64,000 bases of DNA from Pseudobutyrivibrio ruminis HUN009 (GTDB taxonomy: Bacteria > Bacillota > Clostridia > Lachnospirales > Lachnospiraceae): the NCBI RefSeq assembly GCF_000703005.1, contig NZ_JNLH01000001.1, positions 27,501 through 91,500 on the forward strand, in the 5' to 3' direction. Both the position numbers and the translations under genes were made by a program. Positions 17,681 through 26,188 of the stretch are shown piece by piece (within the stretch, counting starts at the first letter, position 1; each line of letters begins with the position of its first letter). The notes under the pieces were generated by a model. The model made no database searches. It saw nothing but the letters and a program-made list of their open reading frames with translations, and was not told the DNA's origin.

Positions 17681-17704
17681 GTTACAGATATACGTATGTG
17701 TAAC
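17681..17704. promoter_or_regulatory. 24-bp imperfect palindrome, candidate operator upstream of fucO
   Basis: GTTACA and TGTAAC arms flank a 12-base centre with further symmetry (9 of 12 half-site positions match). It lies 5 bases upstream of the fucO -35 and between fucO and the TetR gene, so it is a candidate TetR-family binding site. Confidence 0.5.
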
Positions 17705-17743
17705 ATTTTTATAAAATTCACAAATAGCTAAAATAAAGGCTTT

Positions 17744-18295
17744 CTAAACCAAATCTATTTCTTTGAATAGCTTGTGTAACATATCTGGCATTGCATCTAT
17801 CATCAAATCAGCCAGCTCTTCTTCAGACTCCTTCATACCTTTCATAAGCCACTGTACAGTCATGTAGATAGATGCCTGGCAATACATTTCCAGCAGCTTT
17901 CTCATATGTTTATCAAGATTATCACCAGTCTTCTCTCTTATCAAATCACAATAAAACTCGTAAATCATGATAAAGTCATGGTCCTTGAGATTGTTCTGGT
18001 CATCTCCCTTAAATCCAGCCGTAAAGAATAATCTCTCCTGCTTTATGTATGCAAACTTTTTAATAAGACCTTCACGAATAGTTTCGCCCTGCCCCATTTC
18101 CTTGAAGGATTGTTCCAATAGGCAATCAAAATACCAGTTAATCAGGTCATATTTGTCGATAAAGTTGCGATAGAAACTTTGTCTTGAAACACCACACACA
18201 TCCACTATCTGTTTGACAGTGATGTTTTCCACTGATGTAGTTTTCATGCAGGCTTTCATAGCTTCTGCCAGCTTGTATTTGATGTCTGATTTCAT
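17744..18295 (-). CDS. TetR/AcrR-family transcriptional regulator
   Basis: In this 183-residue DNA-binding protein the N-terminal helix-turn-helix spans about residues 18-45 (ITVKQIVDVCGVSRQSFYRNF). The C-terminal part is helical and resembles DhaS/DhaQ-like members of the TetR family. The effector is unknown. It lies between rhaB and fucO on the same strand, 59 bases after rhaB, so it probably controls fucO or the whole deoxysugar group. The palindrome at 17681-17704 is a candidate target. Confidence 0.85.
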   Translation of the reverse strand: MKSDIKYKLAEAMKACMKTTSVENITVKQIVDVCGVSRQSFYRNFIDKYDLINWYFDCLLEQSFKEMGQGETIREGLIKKFAYIKQERLFFTAGFKGDDQNNLKDHDFIMIYEFYCDLIREKTGDNLDKHMRKLLEMYCQASIYMTVQWLMKGMKESEEELADLMIDAMPDMLHKLFKEIDLV

Positions 18296-18354
18296 AAAAA
18301 ACCTCCCGCAATCATTTTAAATGACCGATGGATGTTTTACAATTATATATGTAC

Positions 18355-19728
18355 TTATGCCAATAGCTTTCTAAACGCCTTAAGCCCAGCCACTTCACCA
18401 GCAGATACCATCTGGGCACCGATGTTGCCAAGGGCTGTAGCTTCTGATGGGCCAGCTATCACATTTTTTCCTGTGGTTTCTGCTGTGAGTTTATTCAAGT
18501 AGCCAGCTTTTGAGCCTCCACCGACTACGTTAATGGTGTCAAAGTGCTTACCAGTGATAGCCTCAACCTCTTTGCAGGCCTTTCTGTAGCAGATTGCAAG
18601 TGACTGATAAATTACCTTTGCAAGCTCTCCCGGTGTTTGAGGTTCATCCTGGCCATGACTTCTACAGTATTCCTTCACTGCTTCTATCATAGACTTCGGC
18701 GCAAGGAAGCAATCATCGTTAGCATCCACAAAAGCATCTATCTTCGCCTGTTCTGCCAGATTACAAAGCTCAGCAAAAGAATACTCCTGCCCTGCTGCAA
18801 TCAGCTCATTTCTTACAGACTGAATCATCCAAAGTCCCATGATGTTTTTAAGGAAACGGAATCTACCATCGTAGCCACCTTCGTTGGTGAAGTTGGCTTC
18901 CATTGCCTCTTTTGTGCAGATGGCTTCCATGTTCTCACTACCTAAAAGGGACCATGTACCAGATGAAATATAAAGTACATTGTCAGATGTGTTTGGAACT
19001 GCAAATACAGCTGAGGCAGTGTCGTGAGTAGGTGGAAGTACAACTTTGCAGTCGAATCCCACTTCTGCCTTTACTGAATCTGAAAATGCGCCAATGAATG
19101 TACCAGGCTGCTTAATCTCACCAAATAAATCCTTATTGAAACCAAGCATCTCAATAAGCTCATAGTCCCACTCTTTTGTATCAGGATTAAGGAGCTGGGT
19201 TGTAGAACAATTGGTATACTCATTTGATTTAACGCCTGTCAGTAGATAATGGAGATAATCTGGTACCATCAAAAAGCTTTTCGCATCCTTAAGATAGCCC
19301 GCCTTTTTATCTGCCATAAGTTGATAAATTGTGTTAAAGATAGCCTTTTGAATTCCAGTGCGCTCATACAGCTTATCCTCAGGAATTATTTTATAAACCT
19401 CTTCGTCCATTCCAGCTGTTCTGCTATCGCGATATCCAAAGCATGGTCTAACCACATTATCATTTTCATCTAAAAGAACATAGTCCACTGCCCAGGTGTC
19501 AATGCCCATTGAGGTCGGGATTTTTCCAAGCTCCTTACATTTCTTTAAGCCAATAATCATCTGTCTAAAGAGCTCCTCAATGTCCCATCTCTTATGACCA
19601 TCCACCTCAATCATTCCATTGGAAAATCGATGGATTTCCTCTAAAACAACTTTGCCCTCTTCAAGATGGGCAAGCATATGCCTACCCGAAGATGCCCCAA
19701 TATCTACCGCTAAATAATAATTTGTCAT
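18355..19728 (-). CDS. rhaB: Rhamnulokinase (FGGY kinase)
   Basis: It phosphorylates L-rhamnulose at C1. The 457-residue protein matches RhaB closely: VDIGASSGRHMLA at the N-terminus, GIDTWAVDYVLLD, THDTASAVFAVP, SSGTWSLLG and NVVGGGSKAGYLN for the ATPase core. The start at 19728 has GGAG 9 bases upstream and overlaps the rhaD stop by one base (TAATG). A longer frame to 19770 would add 14 residues with no site. It sits between the aldolase and the TetR gene. Confidence 0.95.
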   Translation of the reverse strand: MTNYYLAVDIGASSGRHMLAHLEEGKVVLEEIHRFSNGMIEVDGHKRWDIEELFRQMIIGLKKCKELGKIPTSMGIDTWAVDYVLLDENDNVVRPCFGYRDSRTAGMDEEVYKIIPEDKLYERTGIQKAIFNTIYQLMADKKAGYLKDAKSFLMVPDYLHYLLTGVKSNEYTNCSTTQLLNPDTKEWDYELIEMLGFNKDLFGEIKQPGTFIGAFSDSVKAEVGFDCKVVLPPTHDTASAVFAVPNTSDNVLYISSGTWSLLGSENMEAICTKEAMEANFTNEGGYDGRFRFLKNIMGLWMIQSVRNELIAAGQEYSFAELCNLAEQAKIDAFVDANDDCFLAPKSMIEAVKEYCRSHGQDEPQTPGELAKVIYQSLAICYRKACKEVEAITGKHFDTINVVGGGSKAGYLNKLTAETTGKNVIAGPSEATALGNIGAQMVSAGEVAGLKAFRKLLA

Positions 19729-20573
19729 TATCTTTCTCCAATAATATCGCTCTTCTTTTCGTATAAGCATTCTTCATTAATCTGAACACCAAATGGTGCA
19801 TTTAATGCTCTAAACTCATCTGGCTGGATTGTCTGACGCTTCTTGTTTGTCATAGAAAGAACCTTTACAAGTACCTCAGCAGCCTTTTCAACTGTATGCA
19901 TGAGACCAAATGCAATATCAAAATCAGTACCGCATACAAACATACCATGATGAGCCCAAACAGCTACATCCTTTGTTGCCATGATTTCAGATGTTGCAAC
20001 TGCAATATCTCTTCCGCCTGGAACCATCCATGGTACTACGCCGATTCCCTGAGAGAATACGATTGGACATTCTGTTGCCATCTCCCAAATTTCTCTTGTG
20101 AAGATTTCATCCTCAAGCGGAAGCACATATGTAAGTGCAATAACATTTGTTGGATGGCAATGATATACCACGCGAATCTCTGCATTTCTCTTCTTGCAAA
20201 CCTCAAGGTTCATAAGGTGTGATGGAAGTTCTGATGTTGGTCTGCCGCCATTTACAAATCCCCATACGATTCTGTATTTGCTACCAGTCTCATCTACTTC
20301 AATGATTCCGATAGAATCAGTTGGATCGATAACTACATTTCTGAAATACTTTCCAGAGCCTGTAACAAGGAAATACTCTCCTGCTAAATCCTTAACTTCT
20401 GTTCCGATTTCTCTCCAATCCCCTGCTACGAACTCTTCCTTTACGCTATCTACTTCCTCAGGCTTGATTCTATAAGAAAGGTTTCCGCCATTGCGCTCAT
20501 GCCAGCCCTGCTCCCAGCCGTCATTTGCCATTCTCATAAAACCTTCTACAAACTTTGCTTCTAATACTTTCAT
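19728..20573 (-). CDS. rhaD: Rhamnulose-1-phosphate aldolase (class II)
   Basis: It splits L-rhamnulose-1-P to DHAP and L-lactaldehyde. The 281-residue protein has the class II zinc aldolase features: VVYHCHPTNVIALTYV with two His ligands and AVWAHHGMFVCG with another. It also shows RNGGNLSYR and VTGSGKYFRN for phosphate binding. The length is normal for RhaD (about 274). It is 13 bases after the isomerase gene and translationally coupled to rhaB. Confidence 0.95.
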   Translation of the reverse strand: MKVLEAKFVEGFMRMANDGWEQGWHERNGGNLSYRIKPEEVDSVKEEFVAGDWREIGTEVKDLAGEYFLVTGSGKYFRNVVIDPTDSIGIIEVDETGSKYRIVWGFVNGGRPTSELPSHLMNLEVCKKRNAEIRVVYHCHPTNVIALTYVLPLEDEIFTREIWEMATECPIVFSQGIGVVPWMVPGGRDIAVATSEIMATKDVAVWAHHGMFVCGTDFDIAFGLMHTVEKAAEVLVKVLSMTNKKRQTIQPDEFRALNAPFGVQINEECLYEKKSDIIGER

Positions 20574-20586
20574 TTCTATTTCTCCT

Positions 20587-22008
20587 TTATCTAACTACTA
20601 CTTCAACTGGTACGTTAAATACCTTTGCAACTTTTTTGATTGTTTCAATATGATGACCCACTGCTGCACCAAAATGATGTGTTGGGCCAGTCTCGCTCCA
20701 TCTGGTTACAAACTCTGCAGCGCTGCAGCTGAATCTTGTACGCATCATTGTGTCACCGTTCTGAAGAATCTTACCTTCCTCGTTGACGCCTTCGGCAACA
20801 ACAAATTTGAAATGACCCTCGCCATCCTGTGTGATGCCAAGATAAGTGATAGGTCCTGTAGGTGGATAGAACTGTGTAAGATATCCGCCGCCTGTCTTGC
20901 CGTGGAACACATCCATCATCTTCATAGTTGGCTTCTTGGCCTGAGAGATGGCTGCATCACCAGAACCTGAATGTCCAATAAGAGTCACATCATCGTTGAA
21001 ATCGATAGTGTACATTTCTGCCAGCTGACCTGTTCCAGAGATAGTCTTCAAAATGCTCATTGCCATAGCAACCTTCATATCTCCTTCAACAGCACAAGCT
21101 GTTCCCTGCTTTATAAGCATAGAGAAGGCTGGGATAAGAAGGCTGTCCACCTTGCCAGCGATTCCCTTTGCAAATCCGTCATAGTGAGATGCTACGAGAC
21201 CAAGCTGCTCGTCCTTAACCCATTGTTCGAAGGCAACAACATACTTTGCCATTTCCCATACTTTATCTACATCGCCACCACCAACAATGTCGAATGTATC
21301 TAAGATGTCCTCAGCCTTTGCTTTAATAACGGCCTCGTCTGTAATTTCATCTGCAATAGCCCAAATCTTTTCCCAGTCAAACTGCTTTGTGTAAAGCCCC
21401 ATTCTTCTGTAGAGATTTGACTCATCGATATATAAATCCATCATGCCAGGATATGGTCTTCCAATCTGGGCAATGTTTGTATCTCTAAAACGACGTCGAC
21501 AATTTGCTGCAAGACACCACTCATTTATTTCTCTTGCGACATTTTCATCTCCACCTTCTACAACACCTGTAATTACAGCGCTACGCTTACCATAGCGATT
21601 AAGATCTGCCACCATTTCACCAACTGCACCGCAAGCATAGGCTTCTCCAAGCCACTCTGCTGTACCTGCTGTATCGTAATCAAGTGCCTTAAGCTTCTGA
21701 ACATTTACAAGGACTACAGGAACATCCAAATCCTTTACTGCTGGAAGCATGTTGTAGCTTGTAGCATATGTAAGAAGCTGCATGAAAACTAAATCTACAT
21801 CTGCTGCTCTAAACTTATCCCCTGCAGCCTGAGACTGCTCCTTTGTAGTAACTACGCCACCATCGATTATTTCTACAGTGTCCGGAATTGACTTTTTAAA
21901 ATCCTCAAACTGCTTTTCAAATTCTGGTACCAACGATGGAAACTGTGGTAAATATGCGCCAAGGGCGATAGAAAACACACCCACTCTTGCTTTTGTTTCT
22001 ACTAACAT
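20587..22008 (-). CDS. L-arabinose/L-fucose isomerase-family protein, candidate L-rhamnose isomerase
   Basis: This 473-residue protein belongs to the arabinose/fucose isomerase fold, with the active-site segments ACAVEGDMKVAMAM and GPTHHFGAAVGHH expected to bind Mn2+. It does not look like canonical RhaA (a xylose-isomerase-like barrel of about 420 residues). Because kinase and aldolase in the operon are clearly RhaB and RhaD and no rhaA is present, it is the best candidate for rhamnose to rhamnulose isomerisation. Action on L-fucose or L-arabinose is the alternative. The RBS AGGAGG precedes ATG 22008. It is first in the operon, divergent from an AraC regulator. Confidence 0.8.
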   Translation of the reverse strand: MLVETKARVGVFSIALGAYLPQFPSLVPEFEKQFEDFKKSIPDTVEIIDGGVVTTKEQSQAAGDKFRAADVDLVFMQLLTYATSYNMLPAVKDLDVPVVLVNVQKLKALDYDTAGTAEWLGEAYACGAVGEMVADLNRYGKRSAVITGVVEGGDENVAREINEWCLAANCRRRFRDTNIAQIGRPYPGMMDLYIDESNLYRRMGLYTKQFDWEKIWAIADEITDEAVIKAKAEDILDTFDIVGGGDVDKVWEMAKYVVAFEQWVKDEQLGLVASHYDGFAKGIAGKVDSLLIPAFSMLIKQGTACAVEGDMKVAMAMSILKTISGTGQLAEMYTIDFNDDVTLIGHSGSGDAAISQAKKPTMKMMDVFHGKTGGGYLTQFYPPTGPITYLGITQDGEGHFKFVVAEGVNEEGKILQNGDTMMRTRFSCSAAEFVTRWSETGPTHHFGAAVGHHIETIKKVAKVFNVPVEVVVR

Positions 22009-22117
22009 CTTAATCCTCCTAGAACTTTATTTGCTCTTTATTTAAGCCTATAATATAATGATTTTATTGATGTAACTAGAACAGCAGATTGTATATTTTG
22101 GAACCTTATTTGACATT

Positions 22118-23083
22118 ATGAGAAATGATATTTATGAACTTCTAAATCGAATAACAGACGAGGAGAAAATGATTCTTGAGGGGGATACAAACATTAGAAA
22201 AGAGCTGTATACCTCTGAGGATGAATTTGTTGTAGATTCGGGGAAACTACTGGCCCAAGGCAAGCTAATCGACATTAGGCCTCACACCAGATTTGCATAT
22301 TTCCCTACACATAGACACAACTATATAGAAATGGTTTGTATGCTAAAGGGACAACTGACAACTCATTTTGTGGATGGCGAAACTTTAACTCTACATGCGG
22401 GTGATATATTACTTTTGAATAGACATGCCAGACACGATATTGAGCCATGTGGAAAGGATGATATTGCGATAAATTTCATCATCCTGCCAGAGTTCTTTTC
22501 CCGAACCCAAATTTTCTATGATAGAAACGATATTTTAAGAGATTTCATAGTCACATCTCTTTCAGACAAAAAGAATTACAACGACTATCTGCTTTACCAC
22601 GCTGCTGGAATCCTTCCAGTAGAGAATCTAATTGAAAATCTGATCTGGACTCTCACATATCACAAAAATGATATGAACACTATCGCTATGTCCACAATGG
22701 ATTTGCTTCTGATGAATCTTTGTACTCTATCATCAGACACTTTAACTGATATGAGCCGGAGCAGTAACTCAATCACAATTCAAGCCCTTGAATACATTGA
22801 TACCCATTTTGACAATGGCACACTGGATGAACTGGCTCAGCTAACAGGGTATTCAATAGCCTATCTAAGCCGCCTTTTGAAACAAAATACCGGACTAAAT
22901 TTCAAGCAGCTTCTCCAACAACGAAGACTTCAGGAATCAGCATACCTGTTAGAAAGCACAACCCTTACAACAGAAAAAATCATAAAAAAAATTGGCTACG
23001 AAAACTCTGCATATTTCTACAGAATCTTCGAAGCCAAATATGGTCTATCGCCTAAAGAATATAGAATTAGATCATGGCGATAA
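22118..23083 (+). CDS. AraC-family regulator, probably of the rhamnose operon
   Basis: In this 321-residue regulator an N-terminal cupin-like sensor domain (about 55-140, with HRHNYIEMVCMLKGQL and LLNRHARHDI) is followed by a C-terminal pair of HTH motifs (about 222-321, LDELAQLTGYSIAYLSRLLK). This is the RhaS/RhaR layout. It is divergent from the isomerase-rhaD-rhaB operon with about 110 bases between. The ribosome site before ATG 22118 is weak; an in-frame ATG at 22169 has GAGGAG very close upstream, so the true start may be 17 residues further in. Confidence 0.88.
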   Translation: MRNDIYELLNRITDEEKMILEGDTNIRKELYTSEDEFVVDSGKLLAQGKLIDIRPHTRFAYFPTHRHNYIEMVCMLKGQLTTHFVDGETLTLHAGDILLLNRHARHDIEPCGKDDIAINFIILPEFFSRTQIFYDRNDILRDFIVTSLSDKKNYNDYLLYHAAGILPVENLIENLIWTLTYHKNDMNTIAMSTMDLLLMNLCTLSSDTLTDMSRSSNSITIQALEYIDTHFDNGTLDELAQLTGYSIAYLSRLLKQNTGLNFKQLLQQRRLQESAYLLESTTLTTEKIIKKIGYENSAYFYRIFEAKYGLSPKEYRIRSWR

Positions 23084-23101
23084 GACAGATTTTTTAACCT
23101 A

Positions 23102-25333
23102 TTATAATTCACAAATATAGCTTCCTTGAACTATTACCTCTTCACCATTAGGCTTTATCAATTTTCCAGATAAACCATCAGGCAAATTTACACTATAAAG
23201 ACATTTATCACCCTCATAGTGCCAGCCTACTTTTATGACTCCTTTTTCAGATTTATAAGAGACCTTCGCGAATTGTAACTGTTTACTTGGTAGTGGCTTT
23301 AATACTAGTTCATCAAATGTGTATCGTAGACCACAAACACCCTCTATCAACCATTCACAAATTGCTCCGTAGCTGTAATGGTTTTGAGATGCTTTTCCAT
23401 CCCATGTTTCCCAAACGGTTGTAGCGCCTTGATTTACCTCATATAGCCAACTTGGTTTTGTTTCCTGCAAAAGTAGCTTGTAAGCAGTTTCTACATAACC
23501 GTTATCGGCAAGCACTTTGCATAAAAAAGGTGTCGATAAAAAGCCTGTATTTAAATGAAAATCCATCTTTTCAACTAAGGCATTTAGTTTTTTAGCATTG
23601 GCACTTATGTCCTTCTCTTCTAAAAGGCCAAATGCAATCGGCCTTACATAATCCTTTTGTCGATCTGACTCAATAATACCATTTGAAATAAAACGATGCT
23701 GATATGCTTTTTTTGCTCCTTGGCTTATCTTCAAAAATTCTTTTGCATCTTCATGCTTTCCAATGATATCCGCCATTTCAGCTAAGAGCCTCGCAGAGTA
23801 GCTTAAATAAGCAGTTGCGACTCCACTCTTACCTTTCATATCTACTCCACTTGCAAATTCTATATCTGGTTCAGCCCATTCTCCATAATCAAGTCCTGAT
23901 GTAACATCATAAAAACTGTCTAAACTGCCGCTAAGAAGTTTTTTTATACAGCCTTTTTTAGCTCTTTTTCTGAGAAACATGAGCCACTTTTTCATTGCCT
24001 CATAGTTTTCACGAATAATCGACTGCTCACCATATCTCTTATACAAAGTGTGTGTAACAATAATAATTGCATCTCCCCATCCAGCAGATGCAGATAAAAG
24101 CTTTCCAAAGAAACTTTCCTCATTGTTTCTTGGTACGATATTTCTAACAGCTCCAGATTTATATTGATTTGCTCTGCAACTTGCCAGCCATTTTTCATAA
24201 ATTCGTCTACAATCCATTAAATATAGACCAGTATTCACGAAAATCCCCGCGTCACCAGTCCAACCTGCTCTTTCTCTAGTCGGACAATCCGTTGGTATAT
24301 CGCAGAAATTTCCCTTCATGCTCCACATTGCATTTTTGAACAAAGTATTGAGCTTTTCATTGCTTGACTCAAAGCTTGCTGTTTCTTCCATATCTGAATA
24401 CACAGCTATTGCCTCAAATTCTGCGTCCTCTAACGAAATATCTGTTTCTATCAAGCAATATCTGAATCCAAAGATAGAAAAATGAGGCTTGTAAGTATTT
24501 TTGCCATCATGAGCTGTATACTCAATTCTTTGAAAAATACCACCTTCTTTGTGACGTTCTCCAGGTTGAAAATTTTCAATAGTAAACTCATCATTTTCAT
24601 CTAGAGTTTCACCATGAGTCAATATGATTTTTTGACCAGACTTTGCATTAAATGTCATCTGAACATATCCTGCAATATTTTGACCAAAATCTATGACCGT
24701 TTTTCCAGATGGAGTTTTTATTTGCTTTCCCTTAAATCTTTCCTTTTCAACAATATGAGGATTATCAGTAAATATTAGATTGTTAAAGGAATAGTTCTTC
24801 TCGTATACATGTGATTTGTTTTCTTGTACGGTTTTAGAACAATCAATTACTTCTCCCTGACACATATCCGCAGACACAATTTCAGAATGAGGATAAGTCT
24901 CCCATGTATTATCAGTCTTCACAATAATAGTATCTTCCGAAGAAATCCATGCCAAAAGCCCTATATGGGTTCCAAAAAGATTTCTTGCGCCAGTAACACC
25001 TGCTGCACTTCGATACCAACCATCTCCAAGCAATACCTTAATAGTATTTTTACCTTTCCTCAAAAGACCTGCAACGTTATACCTTTGAACATATAGTTCC
25101 TTTTCGTATTCAGATGTGCCTGGAGCAAAAACAAAGTCTCCTACTCTATGATTATTAATGTATGCCTCATAGCATCCATGGGCTGTGATAAATAGTTCCT
25201 CGTTACCATTTATAGTTTTTACATCAAAAGACTTTTCCACCCACTTTGGTCTTTGTCTTTTTTCTGTATCAATTTTCTTTTCTGGTTCTATCCAATGTAC
25301 TAAGTTCGATTTTAGTATTCCGCTAATGTTCAT
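23102..25333 (-). CDS. Alpha-L-rhamnosidase (GH78)
   Basis: It cleaves terminal alpha-L-rhamnose from glycosides. The 743-residue protein has no signal peptide, so it is cytosolic. Order: N-terminal Bac_rhamnosid_N beta-domain (VQRYNVAGLLRKGKNTIKVLL, GDGWYRS), the concanavalin-like domain (DFGQNIAGYVQM at about 215-227, HGETLDE), the six-hairpin barrel with DCPTRERAGWTGDAG (Asp349, Glu354, Asp361), a later Glu in WLYEVNQGATTVWETWDG, and a C-terminal beta-domain. It is last in the operon GH1-symporter-TIM barrel-GH78, overlapping the TIM-barrel gene by 11 bases. Released rhamnose can feed the adjacent rhaBD pathway. Confidence 0.92.
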   Translation of the reverse strand: MNISGILKSNLVHWIEPEKKIDTEKRQRPKWVEKSFDVKTINGNEELFITAHGCYEAYINNHRVGDFVFAPGTSEYEKELYVQRYNVAGLLRKGKNTIKVLLGDGWYRSAAGVTGARNLFGTHIGLLAWISSEDTIIVKTDNTWETYPHSEIVSADMCQGEVIDCSKTVQENKSHVYEKNYSFNNLIFTDNPHIVEKERFKGKQIKTPSGKTVIDFGQNIAGYVQMTFNAKSGQKIILTHGETLDENDEFTIENFQPGERHKEGGIFQRIEYTAHDGKNTYKPHFSIFGFRYCLIETDISLEDAEFEAIAVYSDMEETASFESSNEKLNTLFKNAMWSMKGNFCDIPTDCPTRERAGWTGDAGIFVNTGLYLMDCRRIYEKWLASCRANQYKSGAVRNIVPRNNEESFFGKLLSASAGWGDAIIIVTHTLYKRYGEQSIIRENYEAMKKWLMFLRKRAKKGCIKKLLSGSLDSFYDVTSGLDYGEWAEPDIEFASGVDMKGKSGVATAYLSYSARLLAEMADIIGKHEDAKEFLKISQGAKKAYQHRFISNGIIESDRQKDYVRPIAFGLLEEKDISANAKKLNALVEKMDFHLNTGFLSTPFLCKVLADNGYVETAYKLLLQETKPSWLYEVNQGATTVWETWDGKASQNHYSYGAICEWLIEGVCGLRYTFDELVLKPLPSKQLQFAKVSYKSEKGVIKVGWHYEGDKCLYSVNLPDGLSGKLIKPNGEEVIVQGSYICEL

Positions 25334-26183
25334 TAGAATAATTCTCCTGCAAAAATGCTATACTTTTCTCCAAAGATTCAATGGGATTATTGTTGACCCA
25401 ATTTCTATGGCTCTCAAGAATAATTGCATCAACGTTTTTTATACAGTCCAAGCCAAGAATCCTTTTTAATGGCATATTACCATACCCTAACTCTATTGAA
25501 TCTGATTTAAGAATTGGAGTAATTGGAACTTTTTTTAATCTTGTCCCTCTATCGTTAATGTGATAAAGAACCAATCGCTCACCCAGTTGTTCCATCAATG
25601 GAATAAAATCAACACCAGCTTCTGCAGGCCAATATGAATCAAATTCTACCTTAACCAAATCAGGATCCGTATCCTTAAGTATCATTTCATATGCCGTATA
25701 TTTATTATCAACCTTCAAAAATTCCACATTATGGTTGTGATATAGTAATTGCAAATCTGATTCATGTAGTCTCGCACCTACTTTGTCCAATCTTTTTGCT
25801 AAAGACTTTACATCATCATAATTACCATAATCAAATCTGTACATTCCAGTTATTACTATTTTGTTTGTGTCTAATTCTCTCGCCTTTGAAATAACTTCAT
25901 CAATTCTTTTTTCCAAACTTCCTAAATCGGCATGAAGACTAGTAGCTTTAAGTCTACTTTCCTTTAGCATATCGGGCCAATATATATTGGCCCCCTTACC
26001 AACCGGCATACCTGCCATTTTTGTAAGTAATCGAACTATAAATGGTGTACTCTCAATCATAAATAGATTCAATTCTATTCCATCATAACCAGCCTGCTTA
26101 ATTCGTTTCAAGGCTTTTAATGTTGTCTTTTCATCTTTACATACAGATCCAAGCATTATCTGTTGCACAGCTAAATTATTCAT
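25323..26183 (-). CDS. Sugar (phosphate) isomerase/epimerase-type TIM-barrel protein
   Basis: The 286-residue cytosolic protein belongs to the AP-endonuclease-2-like xylose isomerase TIM barrel group. Candidate metal ligands are in LLYHNHNVEF, VKVEFDSYW, LYHINDRG and IILESHRNW. Members act as isomerases, epimerases, or lyases/hydratases on oxidised glycosides. Its substrate here is unknown. It lies between the GPH symporter and the rhamnosidase, so it may process the imported glycoside or its sugar. No Gfo/Idh oxidoreductase partner is seen nearby. Confidence 0.75.
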   Translation of the reverse strand: MNNLAVQQIMLGSVCKDEKTTLKALKRIKQAGYDGIELNLFMIESTPFIVRLLTKMAGMPVGKGANIYWPDMLKESRLKATSLHADLGSLEKRIDEVISKARELDTNKIVITGMYRFDYGNYDDVKSLAKRLDKVGARLHESDLQLLYHNHNVEFLKVDNKYTAYEMILKDTDPDLVKVEFDSYWPAEAGVDFIPLMEQLGERLVLYHINDRGTRLKKVPITPILKSDSIELGYGNMPLKRILGLDCIKNVDAIILESHRNWVNNNPIESLEKSIAFLQENYSNEH

Positions 26184-26188
26184 TACTC

